From NCBI RefSeq assembly GCF_001499995.1, contig NZ_LQIU01000009.1, forward strand, positions 44,611-108,610: DNA of 64,000 nt, given 5' to 3'. This stretch comes from Mycobacterium sp. IS-1496 (GTDB taxonomy: Bacteria; Actinomycetota; Actinomycetes; Mycobacteriales; Mycobacteriaceae). A program made the position numbers and the translations under genes. Position 1 is the stretch's first letter. Each line of letters begins with the position of its first letter. The notes under the pieces are model-generated. The model was given only the letters and a program-made list of their open reading frames with translations. It had not been told where the DNA came from and did no database searches. Shown here in pieces: positions 27,468 to 39,832 of the stretch.

Positions 27468-27986
27468 TCAGCGTGAGATGCCCTGGATGTAGGCGGCCTG
27501 ACCGAGGTGCTGGGCGCAGTCGTCGATGATGCTGACCAACCGGGCGCCGGCCGTGACCGGCGGGTCCCAGCGGCGGTCGATGATCTCGGCGAGGTCGTCG
27601 GGCGTCACGGACGCGATGTAGGCCAACGTCATCTTGTGCACCGCGGAGTAGTAGCCGGCCAGCAGGTCGGCCGAGACCCGCACCTTGCCGACATCGTCGG
27701 GGCGGTGGCCGTAGCCGGTGTCGTCGCGCGGCAGATCGAGGGCGAACTGGTCGACCCAGCCCTCCCTGGTCCACACCTGTTCGACGCCGGCGATCTCGCA
27801 GAGCTGGGCGTCCTGTACCCGGGCGCTGTGCCACAGCAACCACGCGATGCTGTTGGCCGTCGCGGTCGGACGGTAGAGCGCCACCTCGTCGGTCAGGTCG
27901 TCGGTGAGAGCCTCGACGTGCTCGATCAAGCGGGTGAACGAGTCACGCAGCAGTTCGCGGGCGGCGGCCGCATCCGAGTCAGGCAT
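27468..27986 (-). CDS. DinB/DUF664-like protein
   Basis: A 172-residue four-helix-bundle protein of the DinB/DUF664 superfamily. Conserved His residues (LLWHSARVQD, AVHKM and DCAQHLGQAAY) fit the metal-binding triad. Relatives include mycothiol- or bacillithiol-dependent transferases, so a thiol-transferase role is possible but not shown. It lies in a compact minus-strand run with the glyoxalase-like and PAP2 genes. Confidence 0.78.
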   Translation of the reverse strand: MPDSDAAAARELLRDSFTRLIEHVEALTDDLTDEVALYRPTATANSIAWLLWHSARVQDAQLCEIAGVEQVWTREGWVDQFALDLPRDDTGYGHRPDDVGKVRVSADLLAGYYSAVHKMTLAYIASVTPDDLAEIIDRRWDPPVTAGARLVSIIDDCAQHLGQAAYIQGISR

Positions 27987-28009
27987 ACCGCCAACCTACC
28001 CAGCGAACG

Positions 28010-28399
28010 TCAGGTGCGCGGCCCACCGCCGTGGAAGACGGCCTCGACGTTGTTGCCGTCCGGGTCGCGGACGAACGCACCGTAGTAGTTCTCGTGATAC
28101 TCCGGCCACAGCCGCGGCTCGTGCAGGGGTTCGGCGCCGAGCGCCAGCGCGGTGCGGTAGAACGCCTGCACGCTCTCGGGGTCCTTGGCCGCGAACCCGA
28201 CGTGGATCTCGCGGTTCGGCCCGGGCACGTTGCCTGCGTTCATATCGGCGATCCAGAAATCGGGATGGCCCTCGGTGCCGTAACCGACGGCCACCCCGAA
28301 ATCCATCTGGCGCGTGTAGCCCAGGACGCCGAGCACCTTGTCGTAGAACTCTTTTGACCTGTCGAAGTCGGCGCAGTTGATTCCGAAGTGATCGATCAC
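28010..28399 (-). CDS. VOC/glyoxalase-family protein
   Basis: A 129-residue vicinal-oxygen-chelate protein with paired beta-alpha-beta-beta-beta modules. It begins VIDHFGINCADFDRSKEFYDKVL and ends FVRDPDGNNVEAVFHG, carrying the family His and Glu ligands. The GTG at 28399 gives the usual start; ATG 28414 is an alternative that would nearly touch the divergent amidohydrolase promoter. The activity is unknown. Confidence 0.82.
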   Translation of the reverse strand: MIDHFGINCADFDRSKEFYDKVLGVLGYTRQMDFGVAVGYGTEGHPDFWIADMNAGNVPGPNREIHVGFAAKDPESVQAFYRTALALGAEPLHEPRLWPEYHENYYGAFVRDPDGNNVEAVFHGGGPRT

Positions 28400-28421
28400 C
28401 CTGTCACCGTACATTCGGGGT

Positions 28422-30146
28422 ATGACATTGGATCTCGTCATCCGCAACGGCACGATCGTCGACGGCCTGGGCGGTGAACCGTACGTCGGCGACGTCGCGG
28501 TGAGCGGCGGGGTGATCACCTCGGTCGGCGCCGTCGAGGAGCGCGGCGAGCGGGAGATCGACGCCACCGGCCTGCTCGTCACGCCGGGTTTCGTCGATCT
28601 GCACACCCACTACGACGGGCAGGCCATCTGGTCGGACCGGATGACGCCGTCGTCGGCGCACGGGGTGACCACCGCGGTGATGGGCAACTGCGGTGTGGGT
28701 TTCGCGCCGTGCCGGCCGGAGGACCACGACGTGCTCGTCGACGTGATGGCAGGCGTCGAGGACATCCCCGGGGTGGTGATGGTCGACGGGTTGCCGTGGG
28801 ACTGGGAGACGTTCCCGCAGTACCTCGACGCGGTCGACGCGCGCGCCCGCGACATCGACGTGGCGGCGTACCTGCCGCATTCACCACTGCGGGTGTACAC
28901 GATGGGTCAGCGGGGGGCGGACCGCGAACCGGCCACCGAGGAGGACCTGGCGCGGATGCGGTCGCTGGCCAGGGAGGCGGTCGAGGCCGGTGCACTCGGG
29001 TTCGCCTCGTCGCGGTTCGCACTGCACAAGACCTCGAGCGGATCGCCGATCCCGACCTACGACGCGGCGCAGGCCGAGATCGCGGCGATCGCGGCGGGAG
29101 TCGCCGACGGCGGCGGCGGGCTGTTGCAGTTCGTCCCGGACATCCCGGCCGGCGGGTACGAGACGGTGCTGCGGCAGGTGTTCGAGGTCGCCGCGGACGT
29201 CGGTCTGCCGGTGACGTTCTCGCTTCTCACGGGCAACACCGGCGATCCGGTCTGGCCGCAGGCGATGAACCTGGTCGAGAAGTTCAACTCCGCGGGCGCA
29301 TCCGTCACCGCGCAGATGTTCCCCCGGCCGATCGGCATGGTGATCGGCCTCGAGGTGAGCGGCAACCCGTTCGTCATGTACCCGAGCTATCAGGAGATCG
29401 TCGGGCTGCCGCTGGCCGAACGCGTCGCCGAGATGCGTAAACCCGAAGTGCGCGAACGCATCCTGAACGACAAGCCGTCGAATCCGGGGCATCCCCTGAT
29501 GTTCATGGTGCAGGCGTGGAACTGGATCTTCCCGCTCGGCGACGACCCCGACTACGAGCCGGCCGCATCGACGTCCATCGCGGCCCGCGCCGCGGCGCGC
29601 GGGGTGAGCCCCGTCGAGGAGGCCTACGACCGGCTGCTCGACGACGACGGGCACGCCATGATGCTGCTCGCGTTGGGCAACTACGAGAACAACTCGCTCG
29701 ACACCGTCGGGCAACTGATGCGCCGCGACGACGTGGTGCTCGGCCTCGGCGACGGCGGCGCGCATTACGGGATGATCTGCGACGCAAGCTTTCCCACGTT
29801 CCTGCTGGCGCACTGGGCGCGGGACCGGGCCGCCGGGCGGTTGTCGGTCCCCGAGGCGGTGCGCGAACTGACGTCGATCCCCGCGGGTGTCGCGGGGCTG
29901 GCCGACCGCGGCCGCATCGCCGTCGGGTACAAGGCCGATCTGAACGTCATCGACCATGCCGCCCTGCGTCTGCACAAGCCCGTCGTCGTCCACGATCTGC
30001 CCGCCGGGGGTAAGCGCCTCGACCAGACCGCGGACGGCTACGTCGCCACGGTGGTCAGCGGCGTGGTGATCGCCGAACGCGGGGTGCCGACCGAGGCGCG
30101 GCCCGGCAAGCTGATCCGTGGACGGCAACCGGCACCGGCGGCCTGA
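28422..30146 (+). CDS. Amidohydrolase, N-acyl-D-amino-acid deacylase family
   Basis: A 574-residue metal-dependent hydrolase. It starts with the small beta domain (DLVIRNGTIVDGLGGEP) and has the metal motif DLHTHYDG (His61, His63) and the late catalytic Asp in LGDGGAHYG, ending with the second half of the beta domain. It is like the D-aminoacylase/dihydroorotase branch; the actual substrate is unknown. Its ATG is 22 bases from the divergent VOC gene start. Confidence 0.87.
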   Translation: MTLDLVIRNGTIVDGLGGEPYVGDVAVSGGVITSVGAVEERGEREIDATGLLVTPGFVDLHTHYDGQAIWSDRMTPSSAHGVTTAVMGNCGVGFAPCRPEDHDVLVDVMAGVEDIPGVVMVDGLPWDWETFPQYLDAVDARARDIDVAAYLPHSPLRVYTMGQRGADREPATEEDLARMRSLAREAVEAGALGFASSRFALHKTSSGSPIPTYDAAQAEIAAIAAGVADGGGGLLQFVPDIPAGGYETVLRQVFEVAADVGLPVTFSLLTGNTGDPVWPQAMNLVEKFNSAGASVTAQMFPRPIGMVIGLEVSGNPFVMYPSYQEIVGLPLAERVAEMRKPEVRERILNDKPSNPGHPLMFMVQAWNWIFPLGDDPDYEPAASTSIAARAAARGVSPVEEAYDRLLDDDGHAMMLLALGNYENNSLDTVGQLMRRDDVVLGLGDGGAHYGMICDASFPTFLLAHWARDRAAGRLSVPEAVRELTSIPAGVAGLADRGRIAVGYKADLNVIDHAALRLHKPVVVHDLPAGGKRLDQTADGYVATVVSGVVIAERGVPTEARPGKLIRGRQPAPAA

Positions 30147-30209
30147 CGCCCACGAAACCCACTGAGGGACAGCTGAACTGAGATTCGGCCAGATGGGTAG
30201 TCTCAGACG

Positions 30210-33097
<2,888 letters not shown>

Positions 33098-33098
33098 C

Positions 33099-33123
33099 TA
33101 GCACTCACCGGTCGCGAGTGCCA
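33099..33123. promoter_or_regulatory. CIRCE element 1 (HrcA operator)
   Basis: TAGCACTC (33099-33106), nine bases, GAGTGCCA (33116-33123). This matches the CIRCE consensus TTAGCACTC-N9-GAGTGCTAA at nearly all positions and lies in the groEL2 upstream region. Confidence 0.92.
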
Positions 33124-33132
33124 ATTGCATTC

Positions 33133-33159
33133 TTAGCACTCGGCCAGGGAGAGTGCAAG
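33133..33159. promoter_or_regulatory. CIRCE element 2 (HrcA operator)
   Basis: TTAGCACTC (33133-33141), nine bases, GAGTGCAAG (33151-33159). A second CIRCE site whose left arm starts 34 bases from that of the first, so two HrcA dimers could bind on nearby faces. hrcA itself is not in the window. Confidence 0.92.
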
Positions 33160-33172
33160 GCAGTTCCGCGGG

Positions 33173-33748
33173 TCAGCGCGCGGGCCGCAAACCATCCGTC
33201 ACCACGGTCGTCGCCCGCGCGGCGACATCGGAGTCATACGCCCCGATGGCCTGGCACCCGACCAGGATCGCCTTGAGTTCGGCGACGCCGATGTCGTCGC
33301 GGACCGTCCCCGCCCGTTGCGCGGCCGCCAGCAGCTCGCCGAGCAGCGCCCGGGCGGCGGCGTCCGCCTCCGGCGCGACGGTGCGCACGTCGATCCCCCA
33401 CCCCGCCAGCCCGTCGATCAGCACGCGGTCGGAGGCACCCCACTCCAGCGCGATCGCGCGCAGGAACGCGAACAGCGCCTCGCCCGGGTCGCCCGACTCC
33501 AGCAGCCGCCTGCCGCGGTCGGCCATCTCCTGCAGACGGTGTTCCACCACGGCGGTGTAGAGCGCCTCCTTGGTCGGGAAGTGGCGGTAGATCGTTCCCG
33601 CGCCGACGCCGGCTCGCCGGGCGATCTCGTCGACCGGGACGGTCAGGCCCTCGGTCGCGAACGTCTCGTAGGCGACCCGCAGCACGCGGTCGCGGTTGCG
33701 CGCGGCGTCCGCCCGCAGCGGTCGCGGCCTCGCGACGTTCCCGGCCAT
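33173..33748 (-). CDS. TetR-family repressor, divergent from SDR gene
   Basis: A 191-residue TetR protein. HTH at about residues 33-58 (TVPVDEIARRAGVGAGTIYRHFPTKEAL without the first residue), C-terminal helical domain of the SBP-like TetR_C class. The ATG at 33748 is preceded by GGAGGG. Two inverted repeats at 33778-33826 lie between it and the SDR gene at 33848 and are probably its operators. Ligand unknown. Confidence 0.87.
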   Translation of the reverse strand: MAGNVARPRPLRADAARNRDRVLRVAYETFATEGLTVPVDEIARRAGVGAGTIYRHFPTKEALYTAVVEHRLQEMADRGRRLLESGDPGEALFAFLRAIALEWGASDRVLIDGLAGWGIDVRTVAPEADAAARALLGELLAAAQRAGTVRDDIGVAELKAILVGCQAIGAYDSDVAARATTVVTDGLRPAR

Positions 33749-33777
33749 ATCCCTCCGCTCTCTCGGGAATCATTGAA

Positions 33778-33826
33778 ACGGAGCGATCGTTCCGTATAGT
33801 GACAACCAACCGGAGCGCACGCTCCG
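33778..33826. promoter_or_regulatory. Two related TetR operators
   Basis: ACGGAGCGATCGTTCCGT (33778-33795) is a palindrome with one mismatched pair, and CGGAGCG-CA-CGCTCCG (33811-33826) has perfect 7-bp arms. They share the CGGAGCG half-site and have centres about 32 bp apart (three helical turns), placing two repressor dimers on the same face. They lie between the divergent tetR and SDR starts. Confidence 0.75.
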
Positions 33827-33847
33827 CTTCAAGTGTAGGAGGACCCC

Positions 33848-34759
33848 ATGACGTCATCCTCTCGGTGGACTGCCGACGAGATCCCCGACCAGTCCGGTCG
33901 CACCGCGATCGTCACCGGCGCCAACACCGGCCTCGGGCTGGCCACCGCCGAAGCCCTCGCCGGCCGCGGCGCGCACGTGGTGCTCGCCGTCCGGGACACC
34001 GAGAAGGGCGAGCAGGCCGCCGGCGAGATCACCGCCGCCCACCCCGACGCCACCGTCACCGTGCAGAGCCTCGACCTCGGGTCGCTGCGCTCGGTGCGCG
34101 CGGCGGCCGAGGCGCTCGGGGCGGAGTTCCCGCGGATCGACCTGCTGATCAACAACGCCGGGGTGATGTACCCGCCGAAGCAGACCACCGAGGACGGCTT
34201 CGAACTCGCCTTCGGCACCAACCACCTCGGCCACTTCGCGCTGACCGGCCTGCTGCTCGGGAATCTGCTGGCGACTCCGAACTCTCGCGTCGTGACGGTC
34301 AGCAGCGTCGGGCACCGCATCCTGGCCGAGATCCACTTCGACGACCTGCAGTGGGAGCGCAGTTACAACCGCGTGGGTGCGTACGGACAGTCGAAACTGG
34401 CGAATCTGCTGTTCACCTACGAGCTGCAGCGACGGCTCGGCGGTGGCAACACGATCGCGGTCGCCGCCCACCCGGGGGTGTCGAACACCGAGTTGTTGCG
34501 CCACCTGCATGTGCCGTCCGTCTTCAACCCGCTGATCGGCCTGGTGACCCAGAGCCCCGCAATGGGTGCGCTGCCCACGCTGCGCGCCGCCACCGACCCC
34601 GGGGTGCGCGGCGGCCAGTACTACGGTCCCGGCGGGCTCGGCCAGACGCGTGGCTACCCGAAGCTCGTGGACTCCAGCGGCCAGTCGCACGACGAAGAGT
34701 TGGCGCGCCGGCTGTGGGCGGTCTCCGAAGAGCTCACCGGGGTGACGTTCCCGGCCTAG
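33848..34759 (+). CDS. SDR oxidoreductase (retinol dehydrogenase-like), paralogue A
   Basis: A 303-residue short-chain dehydrogenase of the extended retinol dehydrogenase/WW-domain-oxidoreductase-like group: TGANTGLG (about 23-30), NNAGVM, SSVGHR and YGQSK. It has a close paralogue at 45254-46183 in the same window; the two share long segments such as GTNHLGHFALTG and GALPTLRAATDP. The ATG is preceded by TAGGAGGACC. Controlled with the divergent TetR gene. Substrate unknown. Confidence 0.87.
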   Translation: MTSSSRWTADEIPDQSGRTAIVTGANTGLGLATAEALAGRGAHVVLAVRDTEKGEQAAGEITAAHPDATVTVQSLDLGSLRSVRAAAEALGAEFPRIDLLINNAGVMYPPKQTTEDGFELAFGTNHLGHFALTGLLLGNLLATPNSRVVTVSSVGHRILAEIHFDDLQWERSYNRVGAYGQSKLANLLFTYELQRRLGGGNTIAVAAHPGVSNTELLRHLHVPSVFNPLIGLVTQSPAMGALPTLRAATDPGVRGGQYYGPGGLGQTRGYPKLVDSSGQSHDEELARRLWAVSEELTGVTFPA

Positions 34760-34769
34760 TCTCGGTCCT

Positions 34770-35267
34770 GTGTCGCTGGTCGTCCCGCCCTATCCGCCGC
34801 CGCGCTACACCGCCGACGAACCGGAGGTGAGTGCGTGGCTCAAACGGGGTGACGAACCGCCGGACTACGACGCCTTCGGTCACGTCCAGTACCACTACCT
34901 GGCGAACCAGCAGGACACCGGCGGCGACTACGGCCTGTACCGGGTGCAGATCGCGCCGAAGGGTGGCGGCCCCGGCCCGCACTACCACCGCGGGATGTCG
35001 GAGGCGTTCTACGTCCTGTCGGGTGTGCTGTCGCTCTACAACGGCACCGAGTGGGTCGACGGGCGCGCCGGCGACTTCCTCTACGTGCCGCCCGGCGGCA
35101 TCCACGGTTTCCGCAACGAGGCCGACGAGCCGGCGTCCATTCTCATGCTGTTCGCGCCGGGGGCGCCGCGCGAGCACTACTTCGAGGGGCTCGCTCAGCT
35201 CGGCGAACTCACCGACGAGGAACGCCGGGAGTGGTTCGTCAAGAACGACAACTATTTCGTGGACTGA
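34770..35267 (+). CDS. Cupin-domain protein
   Basis: A 165-residue single-domain cupin. Motif 1 is GPHYHRGMSEAFYVLSG with two His and a Glu metal ligand; motif 2 is GDFLYVPPGGIHGFRN with the third His. The GTG start is 10 bases past the SDR stop, so it is likely cotranscribed with that gene. The end overlaps the converging uvrA-like gene by 16 bases. Enzymatic role unknown. Confidence 0.82.
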   Translation: MSLVVPPYPPPRYTADEPEVSAWLKRGDEPPDYDAFGHVQYHYLANQQDTGGDYGLYRVQIAPKGGGPGPHYHRGMSEAFYVLSGVLSLYNGTEWVDGRAGDFLYVPPGGIHGFRNEADEPASILMLFAPGAPREHYFEGLAQLGELTDEERREWFVKNDNYFVD

Positions 35268-37792
35268 CCAAGCCGCGCGGCCAGATACGGTGCGGTACGG
35301 CTGCGCTCGGCCCGGCTCACCTCGTGTGGGGTGCCCGCGGCGACCACCCGCCCGCCGTCGGCGCCCGCACCCGGCCCGAGGTCGACCACCCAGTCGGATC
35401 CCGCGACCATCCGCATGTCGTGTTCGGCCACCACGACCGTGTTGCCCGCATCGACGAGGCGGTGCAGCTGCGCGTCGAGGAGGTCCACGTCGGCCGGGTG
35501 CAGGCCGGTGGTCGGTTCGTCCAGCACGTAGAGCGTGTGGCCGCGTTTGGGCCGCTGCAGCTCCGACGCCAGCTTGATGCGTTGCGCCTCACCGCCGGAC
35601 AGTTCGGTGGCGGGCTGCCCCAGCCGTAGGTAGCCCAGCCCGACCTCGCGCAGCGTCGCCAGGCTGCGCGCGGCGCCCGCGATGTCGGCGAAGAACTCCA
35701 GCGCCTCGTCGACGGTCATCGCCAGGACGTCGGCGATCGTGCGGCCGCGATACCGCACCGCCAACGTGGCCTCGTTGTAGCGGGCGCCGCCGCACGTCGG
35801 GCAGGTGGCGTATGTCCCTGGGAGGAATAGCAATTCGACCGAGACGAATCCCTCACCCTGACAGGTCGGACAGCGGCCTTCGGCGACGTTGAACGAGAAG
35901 CGGCCCGCCGTCCAGCCCCGTCGGCGCGCGGTGGGCGTCGCCGCGAACTCGCGCCGGACGGCGTCGAAAAGCCCGGTGTAGGTGGCCAGCGTCGAGCGGG
36001 GGGTCCGGCCGATCGGCCGCTGGTCGACCGCCACCAGCCGGGTGATCGTCTCGACGCCCTCGGCGCTCACCCCGATGGACGCGTCGTGGTCGAGGTCGAC
36101 GATCTCGGCATCCGGGTCCTCGCCGTCCGTGTCCGAATCCGTTTGATACGCAGCGCGACCCAGATGACGGTTGACCACGTCGCCCAGCACCTTCACCACC
36201 AGCGTCGACTTGCCCGAACCCGACACCCCGGTGACCGCGGCGAGGACGCCGAGCGGCAGGTCGACGTCGAGGCCACGCAGATTGTGCGACGAGATGCCGC
36301 GCATGCGCAGCCAGCCCGACGGCGTGCGCGGTGACCGTGTCGCGGTCGGCGCAGAGCCGAAAAGGTACCTGCCGGTGACCGATTCGCCCACCTCGGCGAG
36401 ACCGTCGACGGGTCCGCTGTAGATCACCCGGCCGCCGAGTTCGCCCGCGCCGGGGCCGACGTCGACGATCCAATCGGCGCGCCGCACCACATCCATGTCG
36501 TGCTCGACGACGAACACCGAGTTCCCGGCCCGGCGAAGCCGATCCAGGACCTCGAGGAGGGGCTCCGCGTCGGCGGGGTGCAGACCCGCGGACGGTTCGT
36601 CGAGGACGTAGAGCACCCCGAACAGTCCCGCGCGGAGTTGGGTGGCCAGCCGGAGCCGCTGCAGTTCTCCGGGCGAGACGGTGGGGGTGCGGCGGTTCAG
36701 CGTCAGGTAGCCCAGCCCCAGGTCGATGAGCACCTGGATTCGCGCGACGAGGTCGGCGGCGATCATCGTGGCCACCTCGGTCATTTCACCGGACTCCGTC
36801 GACTCGAACGCCGGCGCCGCATCGGTGCGCGCGGCGACCGGGCGGAGCGCGTCGGCGAGTCGGGCCAGCGGCATCGCCACGTAGTCGGCGATGGTGCGGC
36901 CGGCGAAGGTCACCTTCAACGCCTCCGGGCGCAGTCCGGACCCGCCGCACGTCCCGCATTCGACGGTGTTGACGTATTGCAGCACCCGGCGGCGCATCGT
37001 CGCGCTCTGCGAGTTGGCCAGGGTGTGCCGGACGTGGCGTTCGGCGCTCGAGAACGTCCCGTTGTAGTAGTAGTCGGCGATGACGGGGTGCCGGCCCGGA
37101 TCGATCTCGACGGTCGGCTGATCGTCGGTGAACAGGATCCAATCACGTTGACGCTTCGGCAGTTTGCGCCATGGTCTGTCGATGTCGTAGCCCAGCGTGA
37201 TGAGGATGTCGCGCAGGTTCTGGCCCTGCCACGCCCCCGGCCACGCCGCGACGGCGCCCTCCCGGATGGTCAGCGACGGGTCGGGGACCAACGTCTGCTC
37301 CGTCACCTGATGGATCCGGCCTAGGCCGTGGCACTCCGGACAGGCGCCGACCGCGGTGTTCGGGGAGAACGCGTCGGAGTCCAGGCGTTCGGTGGCCCCG
37401 CGCGGGTAGGTACCCGCGCGGGAGAACAGCATCCTCAGCAGGTTGGACAGCGTTGTGACGGTACCCACGGTCGATCGCGACGTCGCGGTCCCCCGCCGCT
37501 GCTGCAGCGCCACCGCGGGCGGCAACCCGGTGATGTCGTCCACCTTCGGCGCACCGCTCGGCAACAGCAGCCGCCGCGCGTACGGGGCCACCGATTCGAA
37601 ATACCGTCGCTGCGCCTCGGCGTAGATCGTCCCGAACGCCAGGGACGATTTGCCAGATCCGGAGATCCCGGTGAACGCGACCAGCGCGTCGCGCGGAGCG
37701 GCAACGTCGACACCTTTGAGGTTGTGCACGCGCGTCCCGAACACGCGCACGCACGGATCGTGCTCGTCCGCCTGCTCACCGGTCGCCGTCAT
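35252..37792 (-). CDS. UvrA-like ABC ATPase (UvrA2 type)
   Basis: An 846-residue UvrA paralogue. Two ABC modules are visible: Walker A GISGSGKSS (42-50) and a second GVSGSGKST near residue 540, each with its own signature region (VSPGELQRLRLA and LSGGEAQRIKLA) and Walker B (LYVLDEPSAGLHP, LYVLDEPTTGLHP). Zinc-finger cysteine pairs occur in CPECHG, CGTCGG and CPTCQG/CPTCGG. The length, over 100 residues below canonical UvrA, fits UvrA2/DrrC-type proteins that lack the UvrB-binding domain. Such proteins are linked to tolerance of DNA-binding drugs. ATG 37792 is chosen; upstream extension lacks homology. An acidic insert (DTDGEDPDAE) lies in the second module. Confidence 0.88.
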   Translation of the reverse strand: MTATGEQADEHDPCVRVFGTRVHNLKGVDVAAPRDALVAFTGISGSGKSSLAFGTIYAEAQRRYFESVAPYARRLLLPSGAPKVDDITGLPPAVALQQRRGTATSRSTVGTVTTLSNLLRMLFSRAGTYPRGATERLDSDAFSPNTAVGACPECHGLGRIHQVTEQTLVPDPSLTIREGAVAAWPGAWQGQNLRDILITLGYDIDRPWRKLPKRQRDWILFTDDQPTVEIDPGRHPVIADYYYNGTFSSAERHVRHTLANSQSATMRRRVLQYVNTVECGTCGGSGLRPEALKVTFAGRTIADYVAMPLARLADALRPVAARTDAAPAFESTESGEMTEVATMIAADLVARIQVLIDLGLGYLTLNRRTPTVSPGELQRLRLATQLRAGLFGVLYVLDEPSAGLHPADAEPLLEVLDRLRRAGNSVFVVEHDMDVVRRADWIVDVGPGAGELGGRVIYSGPVDGLAEVGESVTGRYLFGSAPTATRSPRTPSGWLRMRGISSHNLRGLDVDLPLGVLAAVTGVSGSGKSTLVVKVLGDVVNRHLGRAAYQTDSDTDGEDPDAEIVDLDHDASIGVSAEGVETITRLVAVDQRPIGRTPRSTLATYTGLFDAVRREFAATPTARRRGWTAGRFSFNVAEGRCPTCQGEGFVSVELLFLPGTYATCPTCGGARYNEATLAVRYRGRTIADVLAMTVDEALEFFADIAGAARSLATLREVGLGYLRLGQPATELSGGEAQRIKLASELQRPKRGHTLYVLDEPTTGLHPADVDLLDAQLHRLVDAGNTVVVAEHDMRMVAGSDWVVDLGPGAGADGGRVVAAGTPHEVSRAERSRTAPYLAARLGQSTK

Positions 37793-37922
37793 CGTGCGCA
37801 GAAGAGTACCCACGACGGGCTCGCCCGGCAGCGCGTTTGCTGCCACCTTGCGGCGGGTCCGGACGGACGTCGGACCGGGTCGACGGAGGCGCACCGTGCG
37901 GACCCGGCCGCGGGCGCAGGGC

Positions 37923-37987
37923 GACACACCGTGTGTCCGGCGGCGCGCCAAGCAGATGTGCGCGCCCGGAATCCGTTGCGTTAGGCT
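37923..37987 (+). promoter_or_regulatory. Divergent promoter region of uvrA2 and helicase
   Basis: The 222-bp space 37793-38014 holds GACACAC-C-GTGTGTC (37923-37937), a perfect 7-bp inverted repeat with one central base, and TAGGCT (37982-37987), a likely -10 hexamer for the helicase gene, which would give a leader of about 20 bases containing GAGGAG. No SOS box (GAAC-N4-GTTC type) was seen. Confidence 0.4.
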
Positions 37988-38014
37988 GCTGTCCGATCAG
38001 TGAGGAGTCTTTGG

Positions 38015-39697
38015 GTGCGGGCTTATGCAGCGCCCGACACCCAGGCTTTGCGTGGCTGGCAGCGTCGGGCATTGGTGCGGTATCTTGCCGCCAAGCCGCG
38101 CGACTTCCTGGCCGTCGCCACCCCCGGTGCAGGTAAGACCACGTTTGCCCTGCGCATCGCGGGTGAGCTGCTCGCCGACGGCACCGTCGAACGCGTCACC
38201 GTGGTGGTGCCGACCGAGCACCTGAAGATCCAGTGGGCGCTGGCCGCGTCCCGGGTGGGCATCGCGCTGGACCCGAAGTTCAGCAACTCCTCGGCGCAGA
38301 CGTCGTCGGAGTACCACGGCGTCGTCGTGACCTACGCACAGGTGGCCAGCCACCCGACCCGGCACCGGGTGCGGACGGAGAACTACCGCACCCTGGTCAT
38401 CTTCGACGAGATCCACCACGGCGGGGACGCCAAGACGTGGGGTGAGGCGATGCGCGAGGCGTTCAGCGACGCCACCCGCCGCCTGTCGCTGACCGGGACC
38501 CCGTTCCGCAGCGACGACAGCCCGATCCCGTTCGTGACCTACGTCCCGGACGCCGAAGGTTTGCTGCGCTCGGAGTCCGACCACACCTACGGATACGCCG
38601 ACGCGCTGGCCGACGGGGTGGTGCGACCGGTGATCTTCCTGGCCTACTCCGGTGAGGCGCGGTGGCGCAGCAGTGCCGGCGAGGAACACGCCGCCCGCCT
38701 CGGCGAACCGCTGAGCGCCGAGCAGACCGCGCGGGCGTGGCGCACCGTGCTGGACGCGAACGGGGAGTGGATCCCGGCGGTGCTCAAGGCCGCGGACACC
38801 AGACTGCGCCAGCTGCGCGAGGGGGGCATACCGGACGCCGGCGCGATGATCATCGCCACCGATCAGACCGCCGCCCGCCAGTACGCGGCGCTGCTGACGA
38901 AGATGACCGGCCGGGCGCCGACCCTGGTGCTGTCCGACGACCCCGGCTCGTCGGCGCGGATCGCGGAGTACGCGGCCGGTGACACGCCGTGGCTGGTGGC
39001 GGTCCGAATGGTGTCCGAGGGGGTCGACGTGCCGCGGCTGGCGGTGGGCGTCTACGCCACCAGCGCATCGACCCCGTTGTTCTTCGCCCAGGCGATCGGG
39101 CGTTTCGTGCGGTCGCGACGCCCCGGCGAGACCGCCAGCATTTTCGTGCCGTCGGTGCCGACGCTCCTCGAGCTGGCCAGCCAGATGGAAGCGCAGCGCG
39201 ACCATGTGCTCGGCAAACCCCACCGCGAGTCGATGGGTGACGAGGAACTGATCGAACGCCGCCGCACCGAGCCCACCGAAGAGGATCGCGGGTTCGAATC
39301 GCTGGGCGCCAGCGCGGAACTGGACCAGGTCATCTTCGACGGCGCGTCCTTCGGCACCGCCACGCCTGCGGGCAGCGACGAAGAGGCCGACTACCTCGGA
39401 ATTCCCGGTCTGCTCGACTCCGATCAGATGCGAGATCTGCTGCGGCGCAGGCAGGAAGAGCAGCTGACCAGACGCACCGCCTCGGGCGAGCCGCCGCCGG
39501 TCACCCCCTACGGCCAGCTGCGCGAGCTGCGTCAGGAACTGAACACGCTGGTGTCGTTGGCGCATCACCGGCTCAACAAACCGCACGGGTGGATCCACAA
39601 CGAACTGCGCCGCATCTGCGGTGGACCGCCGGTGGCCGCAGCGACGTCGGATCAGTTGCAGGCCCGCATCGCCGCGGTGCGCACACTCAAGGCCTGA
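38015..39697 (+). CDS. SF2 DEAD/DEAH-box helicase, XPB-like
   Basis: A 560-residue superfamily-2 helicase. Motif I ATPGAGKTT (Lys41), motif II DEIHH (131-135), motif III SLTGTPFR, and motif VI QAIGRFVRSRR are in order, with a roughly 150-residue C-terminal extension of unknown function. GTG 38015 is chosen because GAGGAG is seven bases upstream; GTG 38000 would place that sequence inside the gene. Divergent from uvrA2, suggesting but not proving a DNA-repair role. DNA or RNA as substrate is not decided. Confidence 0.86.
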   Translation: MRAYAAPDTQALRGWQRRALVRYLAAKPRDFLAVATPGAGKTTFALRIAGELLADGTVERVTVVVPTEHLKIQWALAASRVGIALDPKFSNSSAQTSSEYHGVVVTYAQVASHPTRHRVRTENYRTLVIFDEIHHGGDAKTWGEAMREAFSDATRRLSLTGTPFRSDDSPIPFVTYVPDAEGLLRSESDHTYGYADALADGVVRPVIFLAYSGEARWRSSAGEEHAARLGEPLSAEQTARAWRTVLDANGEWIPAVLKAADTRLRQLREGGIPDAGAMIIATDQTAARQYAALLTKMTGRAPTLVLSDDPGSSARIAEYAAGDTPWLVAVRMVSEGVDVPRLAVGVYATSASTPLFFAQAIGRFVRSRRPGETASIFVPSVPTLLELASQMEAQRDHVLGKPHRESMGDEELIERRRTEPTEEDRGFESLGASAELDQVIFDGASFGTATPAGSDEEADYLGIPGLLDSDQMRDLLRRRQEEQLTRRTASGEPPPVTPYGQLRELRQELNTLVSLAHHRLNKPHGWIHNELRRICGGPPVAAATSDQLQARIAAVRTLKA

Positions 39698-39832
39698 CCA
39701 GCGCGGCGTCCGTTGACGATGTAAGCAGTCCGCTCAGCGGTGGCTGTGACCGGTCTGATCGAGAACTACAGTCGGGGTACGCACAATTCGGGGGTCTGCG
39801 ATGAACACGGTTGTCCGCACGGGGTACCGGCG

